From positions 744,001 to 808,000 of the forward strand of contig NZ_CP118607.1 of the NCBI RefSeq assembly GCF_028898945.1: DNA of 64,000 bases, given 5' to 3'. A program made the position numbers and the translations under genes. This DNA is from Pseudomonas sp. PSKL.D1. GTDB taxonomy: Bacteria; Pseudomonadota; Gammaproteobacteria; Pseudomonadales; Pseudomonadaceae. Below, in pieces: positions 7,377-15,069 of this stretch. Numbering within the stretch: the stretch's first letter is position 1; the number at the start of each line of letters is the position of its first letter. Under the pieces are notes generated by a model that ran no database searches, was not told the origin of the DNA, and was given only the letters and a program-made list of their open reading frames with translations.

Positions 7377-9410
7377 ATGTTGGACACAGATACTAAAAAA
7401 CGCATTGATTCTTGCCGCGATATATTGGTAGGGAAGGTGCCTGACCCTAAGAGTCAAGTTGAGCAGATTACAATTGCTCTGATTTATAAGTTCATGGATG
7501 ATATGGACGCTCAATCAGAGCTGTTTGGGGGTAAGAGAGGTTTTTTTGTAAATGGCTTCCAAAAGTTTGGTTGGAGTAAGCTTCTCGCCCCTGGTTTAGG
7601 TGGGCAAGAGACATTAAATTTATACTCTGAAGCTATTAGTAAAATGACGGAAAATACCCATTTGCCGTCGCTGTTTCGAGATATTTTTAAGAACGCATAC
7701 CTGCCGTACCGGGATCCTGAGACCCTCAAAGCTTTTTTGAAGGAGATTGATGGGTTTTCCTATGATCATTCTGAGCGACTGGGAGATGCGTTCGAATACT
7801 TGCTTTCAGTATTGGGAAGCCAGGGAGATGCAGGCCAATTTCGTACTCCGCGGCATATCATTGATTTTGTTGTACAAGCTGTTGACCCAACAAAAAATGA
7901 ACGGATTCTTGATCCGGCATGCGGTACTGCAGGTTTTTTGATTTCAGCTTACAAGCACATTTTGCGCGAGAATTCACCTGCTATTGAGCGTCTGCGGCCC
8001 CAATTGGCTCACGGCGCATCAGTAGCTGAAACATCTATTGAAAGCCCCTCTCATTACAGTGGAAGCCTGCTAACGCCTTCTGAACGGCAGAGAATTCACG
8101 AAAGTATTAGGGGGTATGATATATCGCCAGACATGGTCAGAATCTCCTTGGTGAATTTGTATTTGCACGGGTTTCGTTCGCCGCTGGTGGAGGAGTACGA
8201 TACGCTGACTCAGGAAGATCATTGGTCAGAATATTACGATACTATTTTGGCTAACCCGCCTTTTATGACGCCCAAAGGTGGGATCAAACCTCACAAAAAG
8301 TTCTCGCTACAGTCTAAGCGTGCTGAGCTTTTGTTCTTGGATTATATAGTTGGTCACTTGTCTCCGGATGGTAAGGCAGGCGTAATTATTCCTGAGGGGA
8401 TAGTGTTCGTAAGTCAGTCTGCTTATACTAATATGCGGAAGCGGCTTGTTCGAGATAATGAACTTCTTGCAGTTATTGAACTCCCTCACGGCGTCTTCAA
8501 GCCGTATGCGAGTGTTAAGACTCATGTGCTCATTGTTGATAAGCAGCTGGCAAAACAGACCGATAAAGTTCTTTTTATTAATGTTAAGTCTGACGGGTAT
8601 ACCCAAACTGATACTAGGCAGTCTATCGACGCGGACGATTTGCCCGACGCTTTAAGGGTGCTGGAGGATTTCAAGCAAGGCTTGCTACATGTCAGTCGAC
8701 CGAGCGGAGATTGCCCTTATGTCCTAGTTAGCAAGACGCATATTTTATCGTCTGCTAATTGTCATTTGGTCGGGCGATGGTACATGTTGGAGCGACGTCT
8801 TGAGGATCTTCGTGCACGTATGCCCGGAGCTAAGAGTATTGGTGAGATTTGTGAGCTACATAGAGGCCAAAACTCTAATATGAGCTCCGCACCAGGCGAG
8901 TTTCCGCTCGTAGTGCCGGCTATCGAACGAAAAACATCATTGAATTATACATTTGACTTCAAAGCTATCTGTATTCCTCTGGTTTCATCGTCAGGGCATG
9001 GTAAGGCAGATATAAAAAGGCTTCACTATCAGGAGGGGAAGTTTGCTCTGGCTGATACTATGTGCTGCCTGAAATTGAAGGATACAGAACTAGTTGAGCC
9101 AAGGTATGTGTACGAGTATCTGTCTAAATACAAAGACGAACTGCTAGTCCCGATGATGGGTGGGGCAACGAATGTTACTTTAAATGAAAGTGATATTAAA
9201 AAAATTCTTATTCCAATTCCACCAATCGACGAGCAGCGTAGGATTGTTAGAGGAATTCTGGCAGAAGAAGCTGCCCAGCGATTGATAAGTGTTCGTAGTG
9301 AAGTAGAGTTTGGTATTACACACTCTGATGAAATTGTATCTGCTTTAGATGTTCAAATCTCTAGCTTGCATGACATCAGTGTTGCTAGCCCAAGCTTGGA
9401 AATTATATGA
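7377..9410 (+). CDS. Type I modification methylase fused to a single-TRD specificity domain (HsdM-HsdS fusion)
   Basis: 677 residues, longer than a usual HsdM (about 500). Residues 1-150 form the helical HsdM N-terminus. SAM-binding motif I (DPACGTAG, from residue 179) and the catalytic NPPF motif (from residue 293) mark an N6-adenine methylase. From about 475 the protein changes to HsdS-like sequence: IGEICELHRGQNS, a target-recognition domain, then IPIPPIDEQRRIVRGILAEE with a helical repeat (about 613-650). Only one recognition half is present and no separate hsdS follows. Two copies would be needed for a bipartite site, which would then be symmetric (inference). It shares the AT-rich composition of hsdR and lies downstream of it in the same operon. 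Confidence 0.88.
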   Translation: MLDTDTKKRIDSCRDILVGKVPDPKSQVEQITIALIYKFMDDMDAQSELFGGKRGFFVNGFQKFGWSKLLAPGLGGQETLNLYSEAISKMTENTHLPSLFRDIFKNAYLPYRDPETLKAFLKEIDGFSYDHSERLGDAFEYLLSVLGSQGDAGQFRTPRHIIDFVVQAVDPTKNERILDPACGTAGFLISAYKHILRENSPAIERLRPQLAHGASVAETSIESPSHYSGSLLTPSERQRIHESIRGYDISPDMVRISLVNLYLHGFRSPLVEEYDTLTQEDHWSEYYDTILANPPFMTPKGGIKPHKKFSLQSKRAELLFLDYIVGHLSPDGKAGVIIPEGIVFVSQSAYTNMRKRLVRDNELLAVIELPHGVFKPYASVKTHVLIVDKQLAKQTDKVLFINVKSDGYTQTDTRQSIDADDLPDALRVLEDFKQGLLHVSRPSGDCPYVLVSKTHILSSANCHLVGRWYMLERRLEDLRARMPGAKSIGEICELHRGQNSNMSSAPGEFPLVVPAIERKTSLNYTFDFKAICIPLVSSSGHGKADIKRLHYQEGKFALADTMCCLKLKDTELVEPRYVYEYLSKYKDELLVPMMGGATNVTLNESDIKKILIPIPPIDEQRRIVRGILAEEAAQRLISVRSEVEFGITHSDEIVSALDVQISSLHDISVASPSLEII

Positions 9411-9479
9411 GTTTCTATGGCGGTTGCGCTAGCTGAAAGCGTTTCCGATTTATGCCATAGGCTGCTTGTTGCGCTACTT

Positions 9480-9508
9480 CCCGATCGTGAGAGGGCCTCT
9501 CGATCGGG
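9480..9508. terminator. Hairpin after the restriction operon
   Basis: cccgatcg...cgatcggg with an inner gaga/tctc extension forms a stable hairpin 70 bases after the methylase stop. There is no clean T-run, so it may act in 3'-end protection or Rho-dependent termination rather than as a classic terminator. Confidence 0.4.
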
Positions 9509-9614
9509 GGGGCTAAAGAAACTCTCTTGAAACCCTGTCCCGCCCTCTTTGTTTTAATACATGACATGTCGACGCTTATTTTGCGATGAGGATGAGCTGT
9601 CCTAGGCTTTTATA

Positions 9615-9947
9615 TCAAATGCAGCGTTTCTTTTGGTTGTGCTTGAAAGAGTCTGAAGTTTTTAATATCGAAAGCAATCGTGAGGGCTCATTGTGCCCAA
9701 GCCGCTTCCAGATCAGTCTGATGGTGAGGCAATAGTAATATTTGGTGTAATCGGAATGGTTTTTCAGGTGTTGAGTGAGGAACCAATGCACATGCTTAAG
9801 CTGCCAGGACCATGGATTGCCACGTTACCAGCGTTGTTGGATAGCTTCTTGAATGAGGAGTGCTTGCCGCAGATGCCGTTCCTGCGTGGACTGTGAGCCA
9901 TCCAATACACCACTCAAGAACAGCGCCATATCGAAGGGCTTGGTCAT
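9615..9947 (-). pseudogene. Small recombinase-linked ORF with an in-frame TAA (110 codons if read through)
   Basis: Starts at an ATG overlapping the recombinase stop (ATGA). It reads MTKPFDMALFLSGVLDGSQS... for 40 codons to ...AIQQRW, then TAA (9827-9825). The same frame continues protein-like as RGNPWSWQLKHVHWFLTQHL ... YYYCLTIRLIWKRLG to a TGA at 9617-9615. The periodic aromatic/hydrophobic pattern after the stop indicates one original protein broken by a point change; a C-to-T change of CAA would do it. It may be a DNA-binding accessory of the adjacent recombinase (inference from position). Confidence 0.6.
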
Positions 9948-10924
9948 GTACGACCTCCAATATAGCTTGAAACTACATCAATACGATTATGCCCAAGCTC
10001 GCGGCTGATTTTTAAGCGAGCCTTCTGATCAAGGCTACGATCCATCAAGTAGCTATGTCCACTATGGACCGGTGCAGCGTAGTCCGTGATTTGCTCGTAC
10101 CGTTCGCAGGCGTAAGCTGAACGTAATTCGTGGAATCCCTTCAGTCCGCACTCACGCAGGATTTTGCGGGCAGGAAGCACGGACTGATGTAAAAATGTGG
10201 CGTAGGTCTCTGCTCGGTCCAATAAGTTACGGCTACCGATAGGCGATGCTTTACGAGCTAACAGGAGTGCTGCGTTTACTTGCTCATTCGCGATGATCCA
10301 ACGCTGTGCTGATGCTCCTGATCGGCCACCTTTGGTGCCATCCTGGATATTGATGCGGCCTAGGCGTTCGGCTTCGCTGCGCAGGCGGGGTAGGTCTGCC
10401 AGAATAGCTTCGCGCAGGCGCATACCGGTTGTACGGGCCAACATGACAATCGCGGCCGCCCGCTCGTACTTCTGTTCGACCAACACCTGCGCCACGTGCC
10501 GCACTTGTTGAAGGTCTTGCCCATCTGGCGCACGCTTGCGTACGGTAGATCGCTGTTGCCCTATCGCCTCGCTTGGGCTAGCGATTTTCACGTTCTCATC
10601 ACCGCGCAGCGCAGCAAGGGTGCGGTTGACGCTGCTCAGGCGGTTCTGCGCGGTGGCGATGCACAATGCGCCCTGCTGGATTTGTCGGCGCAGGTAGGCA
10701 GCGTAGTCATTTAGCGTCTGTCGATCGATCTGGCGAGCATCGTTGTAGTCAGGGCCTTCCTCCGACCGACACCAGCGAACGAAGGCTTGCCAGCGATCGC
10801 CATGCGCTTTGACGGTGGCGAAGTGGCCCCCGGCATACAGATCTTCTAGTGCCTGTCGACCGGCATAGCTCAGTTGGCGGCCATAGCCAAAGTTACGACC
10901 GTCACGCCGACCGAGCAGCGCCAT
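9944..10924 (-). CDS. Tyrosine recombinase / integrase-domain protein (second recombinase of the island)
   Basis: 326 residues from the ATG at 10924 (MALLGRRDGRNFGYGRQLSY). An N-terminal SAM-like core-binding region (about 40-130) is followed by a catalytic domain with the tyrosine-recombinase signature: Arg in TTGMRLREA, HELR (H-x-x-R), LGHNRIDVV, and the nucleophile in SSYIGG. It differs from the P4-type integrase at 13607-14863 and lacks that protein's N-terminal DUF4102. The long upstream frame in the ORF is not coding; this start overlaps the preceding gene by 23 bp. Gene order suggests translational coupling with the DUF3987 and small genes. Its target is unknown. Confidence 0.85.
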   Translation of the reverse strand: MALLGRRDGRNFGYGRQLSYAGRQALEDLYAGGHFATVKAHGDRWQAFVRWCRSEEGPDYNDARQIDRQTLNDYAAYLRRQIQQGALCIATAQNRLSSVNRTLAALRGDENVKIASPSEAIGQQRSTVRKRAPDGQDLQQVRHVAQVLVEQKYERAAAIVMLARTTGMRLREAILADLPRLRSEAERLGRINIQDGTKGGRSGASAQRWIIANEQVNAALLLARKASPIGSRNLLDRAETYATFLHQSVLPARKILRECGLKGFHELRSAYACERYEQITDYAAPVHSGHSYLMDRSLDQKARLKISRELGHNRIDVVSSYIGGRT

Positions 10925-11261
10925 CTTCTTCACCGCTTGTAGTTGTTTGTAGAAAGAGCAGCAGGGCTTTCCAGTGGGGGCTGATGCTGTCCAACTGCCC
11001 CCAGTGTGTTGGGCGGATGAGGAGGGCATTTTCGCTGTGTTGCAGCAGAGCCCCTTCCTCTCGCAACTGCTCGATGAGCCGAACGAGGTCGATTGACGTA
11101 GATGTTGGAGTGGCGACAGCGGCGACACTGGCGACGACCCCCGCCGTATCTGGATTGGCACGTGGCGACAAAGTGGTGACGGTGGTGGCGACACACCGTA
11201 GCTCGGTCGGAGAGTGATGTTGCGCCCGATAGCGGCGTACGGCCTCAGTGAGGCGGAACAT
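10902..11261 (-). CDS. Small protein with a TubC-N-like C-terminal motif, between DUF3987 gene and recombinase
   Basis: 119 residues starting MFRLTEAVRRYRAQH. The ATG overlaps the end of the DUF3987 gene by 17 bp and the stop overlaps the recombinase start, which supports real coding. The middle (about 22-56) is rich in Val/Ala/Thr, encoded by 9-bp repeats containing TGTCGCC. The C-terminal half (LVRLIEQLREEGALL..., then LLIRP..., ending ALLLFL) has the spacing of a TubC N-terminal docking domain, common in proteins linked to DUF3987 replicative proteins. That match is by eye. It may act as an adaptor for the DUF3987 protein. Confidence 0.65.
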   Translation of the reverse strand: MFRLTEAVRRYRAQHHSPTELRCVATTVTTLSPRANPDTAGVVASVAAVATPTSTSIDLVRLIEQLREEGALLQHSENALLIRPTHWGQLDSISPHWKALLLFLQTTTSGEEDGAARSA

Positions 11262-12642
11262 GGCGCACCTCGAATGTCTTTCCGTCGGTGTTCAGCCACC
11301 GATGATCAATCAATACCACCAGCAACGCGGCGGTGTGTGGGGTGCTTTTTCGGGCAAAGCGAGGGCCTTTGCGCGTGAGGTCACGGATGTTGAAAGGAGG
11401 CCAATTCTTCTGTACTAACCAGCGCAGCAGGCAATCTGCCTCTGCGCGAAGCTTATTCAGTGGTTCCTGTTCAGTCAGTCGTTGATTCTCGGCCAGGTAG
11501 TAATCCATCAGGGTAGAGGCGCGCTGAATGTGCACTTCTTCCAACACAGTCGACTCCTCAACCACCGCCATCACGCCAGCCATGCGTAGAACGTTCGCGG
11601 CGGCTTTTCCCGCAGCCGCTTGCACGTTGACCAGCTCGCCGAATTCTCCAGACTCGCATTCAATGGTGTCGTGAATGGCAATCCATGCTTCACGGGCGCG
11701 GTTGGTTAGCTCTAGGGTTACAGGGTTGAGGCCGCCGTCTTTATGGCGTGACCAAGGCTTCTGCATCAGCGCGGCAATGCGCTGCTGGTATAGGTGCACC
11801 CTTGGATCTCGGGTCAGGTCGATGGCCTTGTATAGCCGCTGTCCAACCAGGCGCTCTGGCCAACTGATCAGGCAGCGCCCCAGGATGCCCTGATCTTTAA
11901 TATCAGCATCCTGAAGCAAGCGGTCTGCCAGACGGGGTTGAAGCATCAAATGCATGCTGAGGCGGCGATCATAGGCACGCAGACTTTCCCCTGCCATCGC
12001 GCGCGACCGATCAATCGGGCTGCCGTCCCACAGGGTCGACAAGTGAGTGATCGCCTTGATCATGTTGTCCTTGCTCATGGTGCTGCTGCCCAAAAACTGT
12101 CCGCCTTCATCGCTGAACAGCCCCATGCTCGGCAAACCATGGCACAGGCCTTTGACCAGGCCTTCAATGGTTGGCTCAGCGCTGAGCAGTCTCGGTTGGA
12201 CAGGTTCAGGTTGGGCGTCCAGCGCTAGCTGTGCTGACTTTCTCGAGGTCGGTGATTTCGCAGTGGTGATCATCGCAGCGCGGTGCGCCTTGAGTTGTTC
12301 GCCATAGACCATCCATTGCTGTCTCTCCCAGTCGCGTACGGCCTGCAGCGCAACATGGTCCACCGCGCTTTTGCGATCACCTGAGCAAGCCACGGTCAGC
12401 AAGTACAGCGACAACGGATAGATTCGGCCGTCGAGGTGGACATTGGCGTGCGCCTGGCTCGCCAAAGCTGCCGTGGCCAGAACGGATTGCGCGGCCATGG
12501 CGCAGGGTACGCCGATCACATCGGCCATGCGTTCCACAGCAGGCCCCAATAGATCGCCCAGCGCCGCGACCGGGTAGGGTAGGGGCGTAATCTGCTGTTC
12601 CAACAAAGGGCGTGGCGGCCCTTGAACTTCGCGCAGTTGCAT
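11245..12642 (-). CDS. DUF3987 (YfjI-type) protein, probable island replication/primase-helicase-like protein
   Basis: 465 residues. DUF3987 proteins are P-loop proteins of integrative elements, thought to act in element replication or maintenance. Here the P-loop is SGDRKS (87-92), keeping the terminal Lys-Ser but lacking the classical GxxGxGKS glycines. DEGGQFLGSSTMSK (around 199) fits the Walker B region and GILGRCLISWPE is a typical later motif. A strong ribosome site (GGAGGAAGG) precedes the ATG. It heads a run of four overlapping minus-strand genes. No AlpA-type excision regulator is visible upstream, unlike most P4-like islands. Confidence 0.85.
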   Translation of the reverse strand: MQLREVQGPPRPLLEQQITPLPYPVAALGDLLGPAVERMADVIGVPCAMAAQSVLATAALASQAHANVHLDGRIYPLSLYLLTVACSGDRKSAVDHVALQAVRDWERQQWMVYGEQLKAHRAAMITTAKSPTSRKSAQLALDAQPEPVQPRLLSAEPTIEGLVKGLCHGLPSMGLFSDEGGQFLGSSTMSKDNMIKAITHLSTLWDGSPIDRSRAMAGESLRAYDRRLSMHLMLQPRLADRLLQDADIKDQGILGRCLISWPERLVGQRLYKAIDLTRDPRVHLYQQRIAALMQKPWSRHKDGGLNPVTLELTNRAREAWIAIHDTIECESGEFGELVNVQAAAGKAAANVLRMAGVMAVVEESTVLEEVHIQRASTLMDYYLAENQRLTEQEPLNKLRAEADCLLRWLVQKNWPPFNIRDLTRKGPRFARKSTPHTAALLVVLIDHRWLNTDGKTFEVRHVPPH

Positions 12643-13060
12643 AGCCTTCCTCCATAGATTGCCGACCTCTCCCCCACGTCATCCCGCCAAGAATGCTGAG
12701 TGTTATCAGGGATCAAGGCCCCTGCGACCTGTGGGGAATGTCCTCTACGCGGGACTGGCGGCTCCTTACGTCCAGGAGCAAGGGCATCTCATGATCTGGC
12801 CTCCTGAGCACCGTTACCGGTGGGCGGGTGGAGGCTGCATTGGCTGACGAGACCGGTGCCGCGAGATCCTGAGTCAGCTGCAAGCAGCAATGCGATGACC
12901 GGGGCATGCCTGACTGTCAGTCAGGTGCAGTCCATTCCTTGGTCTGCGGCACCATCATCTACAGCGCTGTTGCTGGTGACATCGGCGTTTGTCACGCCAA
13001 TTGTCACGAGGGGGATTGCCGCAAAGCCATGTGCGATGAGGGCTGCAGCAGTGGTAGGAG

Positions 13061-13093
13061 CGCCCGTCTCTTTTCTGGAAAAAGAGACGGGCG
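13061..13093. repeat. 14-bp perfect inverted repeat
   Basis: cgcccgtctctttt, a 5-nt loop, then aaaagagacgggcg. The T/A tracts lie inside the stem near the loop, so it is not a classical terminator. It could be a DNA cruciform or a processed RNA hairpin. Confidence 0.7.
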
Positions 13094-13452
13094 AACGGTT
13101 GGCGCAAAACGTTGGCCGAGCAGGTTCGTTGCTGCAGGGCTAAAGGGTTAGCGGGCAGCCGCACTAGGCGGATTGTTTAGAGGGCGTCCATCATTCTGGC
13201 GAATGACCGTGCGAGCCTCCGGGCGCGAATCGCACTTTGGGATGAACCACCGGGTAAGCGGCATGACCTTGAAGGCTCTGGTCATCTGGGGTGCTGCCTA
13301 GGGCAGCGCTTTGAATCTTCGTTCTATCGGTCACCGCGGCACGGGTCAATTGGTGAAGGGCACATGGAAATGCGCCAGATTCTTACTCTGGCGTGCTTTG
13401 GAAGTCGGTGGCTGTCAGTGGCGAAGTGGCCGTTTGTCGCTTTTCTAGTGTT

Positions 13453-13497
13453 AGCCCGTGAGCATGGGGATGCGAAGCCTCCCCATGCTCACGGGCT
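13453..13497. repeat. 18-bp perfect inverted repeat
   Basis: agcccgtgagcatgggga, a 9-nt loop (tgcgaagcc), then its exact complement. This is the longest perfect dyad I see in the window. It sits 110 bp beyond the integrase 3' end in a gene-free region. Function unknown; an origin, a transposase-like recognition hairpin or a transcript end are possible. Confidence 0.75.
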
Positions 13498-13578
13498 TAG
13501 CCGGAGAAGCCAAAATCGAGGCGAGTTGGCGACTGTCGCCATCCGCTCAGACGGCAAGGATGTAGATTGAACGCGGTC

Positions 13579-13603
13579 TGTCGCCAATGTCGCCGTTGTC
13601 GCC
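13579..13603. repeat. Three TGTCGCC repeats at exact 9-bp spacing
   Basis: tgtcgcc at 13579, 13588 and 13597. The same motif at the same period occurs on the other strand at 11112-11136 inside the 119-aa gene, and as a palindrome at 13527-13541. Regular short spacing suggests iteron-like binding sites. Confidence 0.5.
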
Positions 13604-13606
13604 GCC

Positions 13607-14863
13607 CTATCGGATGGGTACTACGTTCCGATCCCTAGCCACATTCATCGCGCTGGCCGAGAGATTGCCCGTCGACGCCTTCAGAATGTACTCGCTCCAC
13701 CAAGCCATCATCGGCCGCCGTCGCTCGATGTAGTCGGCTCGGTTGTAGGCACTGCGCACCTCATCCTTGTCGACGTGCGCCAACGCCACTTCTATGAGCT
13801 CCGGGTCCCACCCATGTTCATTCAATATGGTGCTGGCCATCGAGCGCATGCCGTGGCTGACCAAGCGGTCCTGGAAGCCCATGCGTTTCAACGCCATGTT
13901 GGCGGTCTGGCTATTGGCATGAGTACGAGGGTTTCGGTCTGCCGGGAAGACGTATTCGCGATGACCACTGTGGGACTTCAGTATCTCCAGCAATGACATG
14001 GCTTGATCGCTCAACGGGATGCTGTGCGGGCGGCGCTTCTTCATCCGCTCCGGCGGGATGGTCCAGACACGCCTTTCAAAATCGATGTCTGCCCAACGAG
14101 TAGTCGCCGCCTCGACGGGGCGAGTCATCGTGTGCAACTGCCATTCGATCAGGCATCGGGTGGTGCGCTTGATACTGGCGTTCGCGATCTCCAGCATGAG
14201 CTCGGGGAGCTCTTCAGGTGGAAGCGCAGCCATGTTTTCTTTCTTCGGTTTCTTGAACACCGCACGAATTCCATTGAGCGGATTCGCGTGTATAAGGCCG
14301 GCGTTCACCCCATAGGTCATGATCTCGTTGAGTCTTTGGCTCAATCGCTTCACAGTTTCGAGGCTGCCTTTAGCCTCGATTGGGCGGAGGATTTTGATGA
14401 CCATCGGGGCGCTGATTTCCGAAATCGGCGTTGTCTTCAAATCGGGGAACACGTGCAGCGTGAGCGACCGCCAAATGTCCTCGGCGTAGGCGGGGGTTAC
14501 CGAGTCTTTCTTCAGCTCGAACCAGGCGGTGGCCACCTTCTCGAAGGCGTGCTCGGTCTCAGCAAGCTTGGCTTGCCTTACCTCATCACGTTGGACCTTG
14601 GGATCAATACCCAGGGCAAGCAGCTCGCGCGCCTCGACAGCTTTTTTCCGAGCATTGGCTAGTGAGAGGTCGGGGTAAGGGCCGAGTGCCATGTTGATAC
14701 GGCTTCTGGTCAACGGTTCGCGGTAATTGAAGTTCCACATCATCGAGCCGCTGGCTCTGACGCGAAGCTGTAGGCCGTCACCATCGCTGAGGACGAAATC
14801 TTTACCAGTTGCCTTGACCGCCTTGAGCTGGCGGTCGGAGAGACGGCTTGCTTGAGTAGGCAT
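13607..14863 (-). CDS. P4-type tyrosine integrase (DUF4102 family) at ssrA
   Basis: 418 residues from the ATG at 14863 (MPTQASRLSDRQL), preceded by GGAGGT at the right distance; an upstream GTG lies before that ribosome site and is unlikely. The N-terminal DUF4102 arm-binding domain has FVLSDGDGLQLRV and the WNFNYR...LGPYPDLSLANAR pattern. The catalytic domain shows HTMTRPVEAATTRW (first Arg), HGMRS (H-x-x-R) and ALAHVDKDEVRSAYNR (His and Tyr). It inserts the island into the 3' end of the tmRNA gene, whose end lies 188 bp from the integrase start. This adjacency and the repeated att sequence identify it as the island's integrase. Confidence 0.93.
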   Translation of the reverse strand: MPTQASRLSDRQLKAVKATGKDFVLSDGDGLQLRVRASGSMMWNFNYREPLTRSRINMALGPYPDLSLANARKKAVEARELLALGIDPKVQRDEVRQAKLAETEHAFEKVATAWFELKKDSVTPAYAEDIWRSLTLHVFPDLKTTPISEISAPMVIKILRPIEAKGSLETVKRLSQRLNEIMTYGVNAGLIHANPLNGIRAVFKKPKKENMAALPPEELPELMLEIANASIKRTTRCLIEWQLHTMTRPVEAATTRWADIDFERRVWTIPPERMKKRRPHSIPLSDQAMSLLEILKSHSGHREYVFPADRNPRTHANSQTANMALKRMGFQDRLVSHGMRSMASTILNEHGWDPELIEVALAHVDKDEVRSAYNRADYIERRRPMMAWWSEYILKASTGNLSASAMNVARDRNVVPIR

Positions 14864-14886
14864 GAGAGCTACCTCCGGCACCGTTT

Positions 14887-14937
14887 TGGTATCCTAAAAA
14901 TAGCACCAGGTAGCCCGGGATACCACCTGGGATACCA
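14887..14937. repeat. GGGATACCA repeats, probable integrase arm sites (right)
   Basis: tggtatcc (inverted, 14887-14894), gggatacca (14917-14925) and gggatacca (14929-14937). The direct pair has the same 12-bp spacing as ggaatacc at the left end. They lie between the integrase start and the att site, where P-arm sites of P4-like integrases are expected and could also autoregulate int. Confidence 0.55.
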
Positions 14938-15006
14938 AACCGTCTGGAACTCAAAAAACTTCCATGGCCCTCAAAAGAGCTGTAAGTCATTGATTTTAGT
15001 GAGTTA

Positions 15007-15069
15007 CAGGCACAAAAAAAGACGTCCGTGGACGTCTTTTTTTGATCATTTGGTGGAGCCGGGGGGATT
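15007..15069. repeat. Right attachment site overlapping the ssrA 3' end
   Basis: Partner of 4186-4250. It contains the ssrA terminator and the last ~19 bases of the tmRNA gene, which remains intact on this side. Confidence 0.8.
15014..15043 (-). terminator. ssrA intrinsic terminator (bidirectional)
   Basis: aaaaaaagacgtcc-gt-ggacgtcttttttt, a nearly perfect dyad with U-runs in both directions, 8 bases past the mature 3' end of tmRNA. Confidence 0.85.

Larger units (their letters stand above)
12643..13606. other. Gene-free 960-bp control region between the two recombination modules
   Basis: Both strands contain only weak short frames with no recognisable protein. What stands out is structure: a 14-bp hairpin (13061-13093), an 18-bp hairpin (13453-13497), a 7-bp palindrome tggcgac-t-gtcgcca (13527-13541) and three 9-bp-spaced TGTCGCC repeats (13579-13603). 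The region must also contain the promoter for the DUF3987 operon. It is a good candidate for the island's replication or regulatory control region (inference). Confidence 0.5.

Noticed and set aside
9693..9896. 67-codon plus-strand frame after hsdM
   Set aside because: It is the shadow of the minus-strand recombinase-linked ORF (9615-9947), which has the better protein pattern and a coupled start.
10925..11299. N-terminal extension of the second recombinase (open frame to 11299)
   Set aside because: Ser/Pro/Cys-rich nonsense overlapping the 119-aa gene; the ATG at 10924 starts family-like sequence.
12820..13164. Overlapping 69-107-codon frames in the island control region
   Set aside because: No ribosome sites and no protein-like pattern; they run through perfect hairpins and disagree between frames.
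14003..14662. 219-codon plus-strand frame inside the integrase
   Set aside because: Antisense to a clear integrase catalytic domain; no domain recognised.
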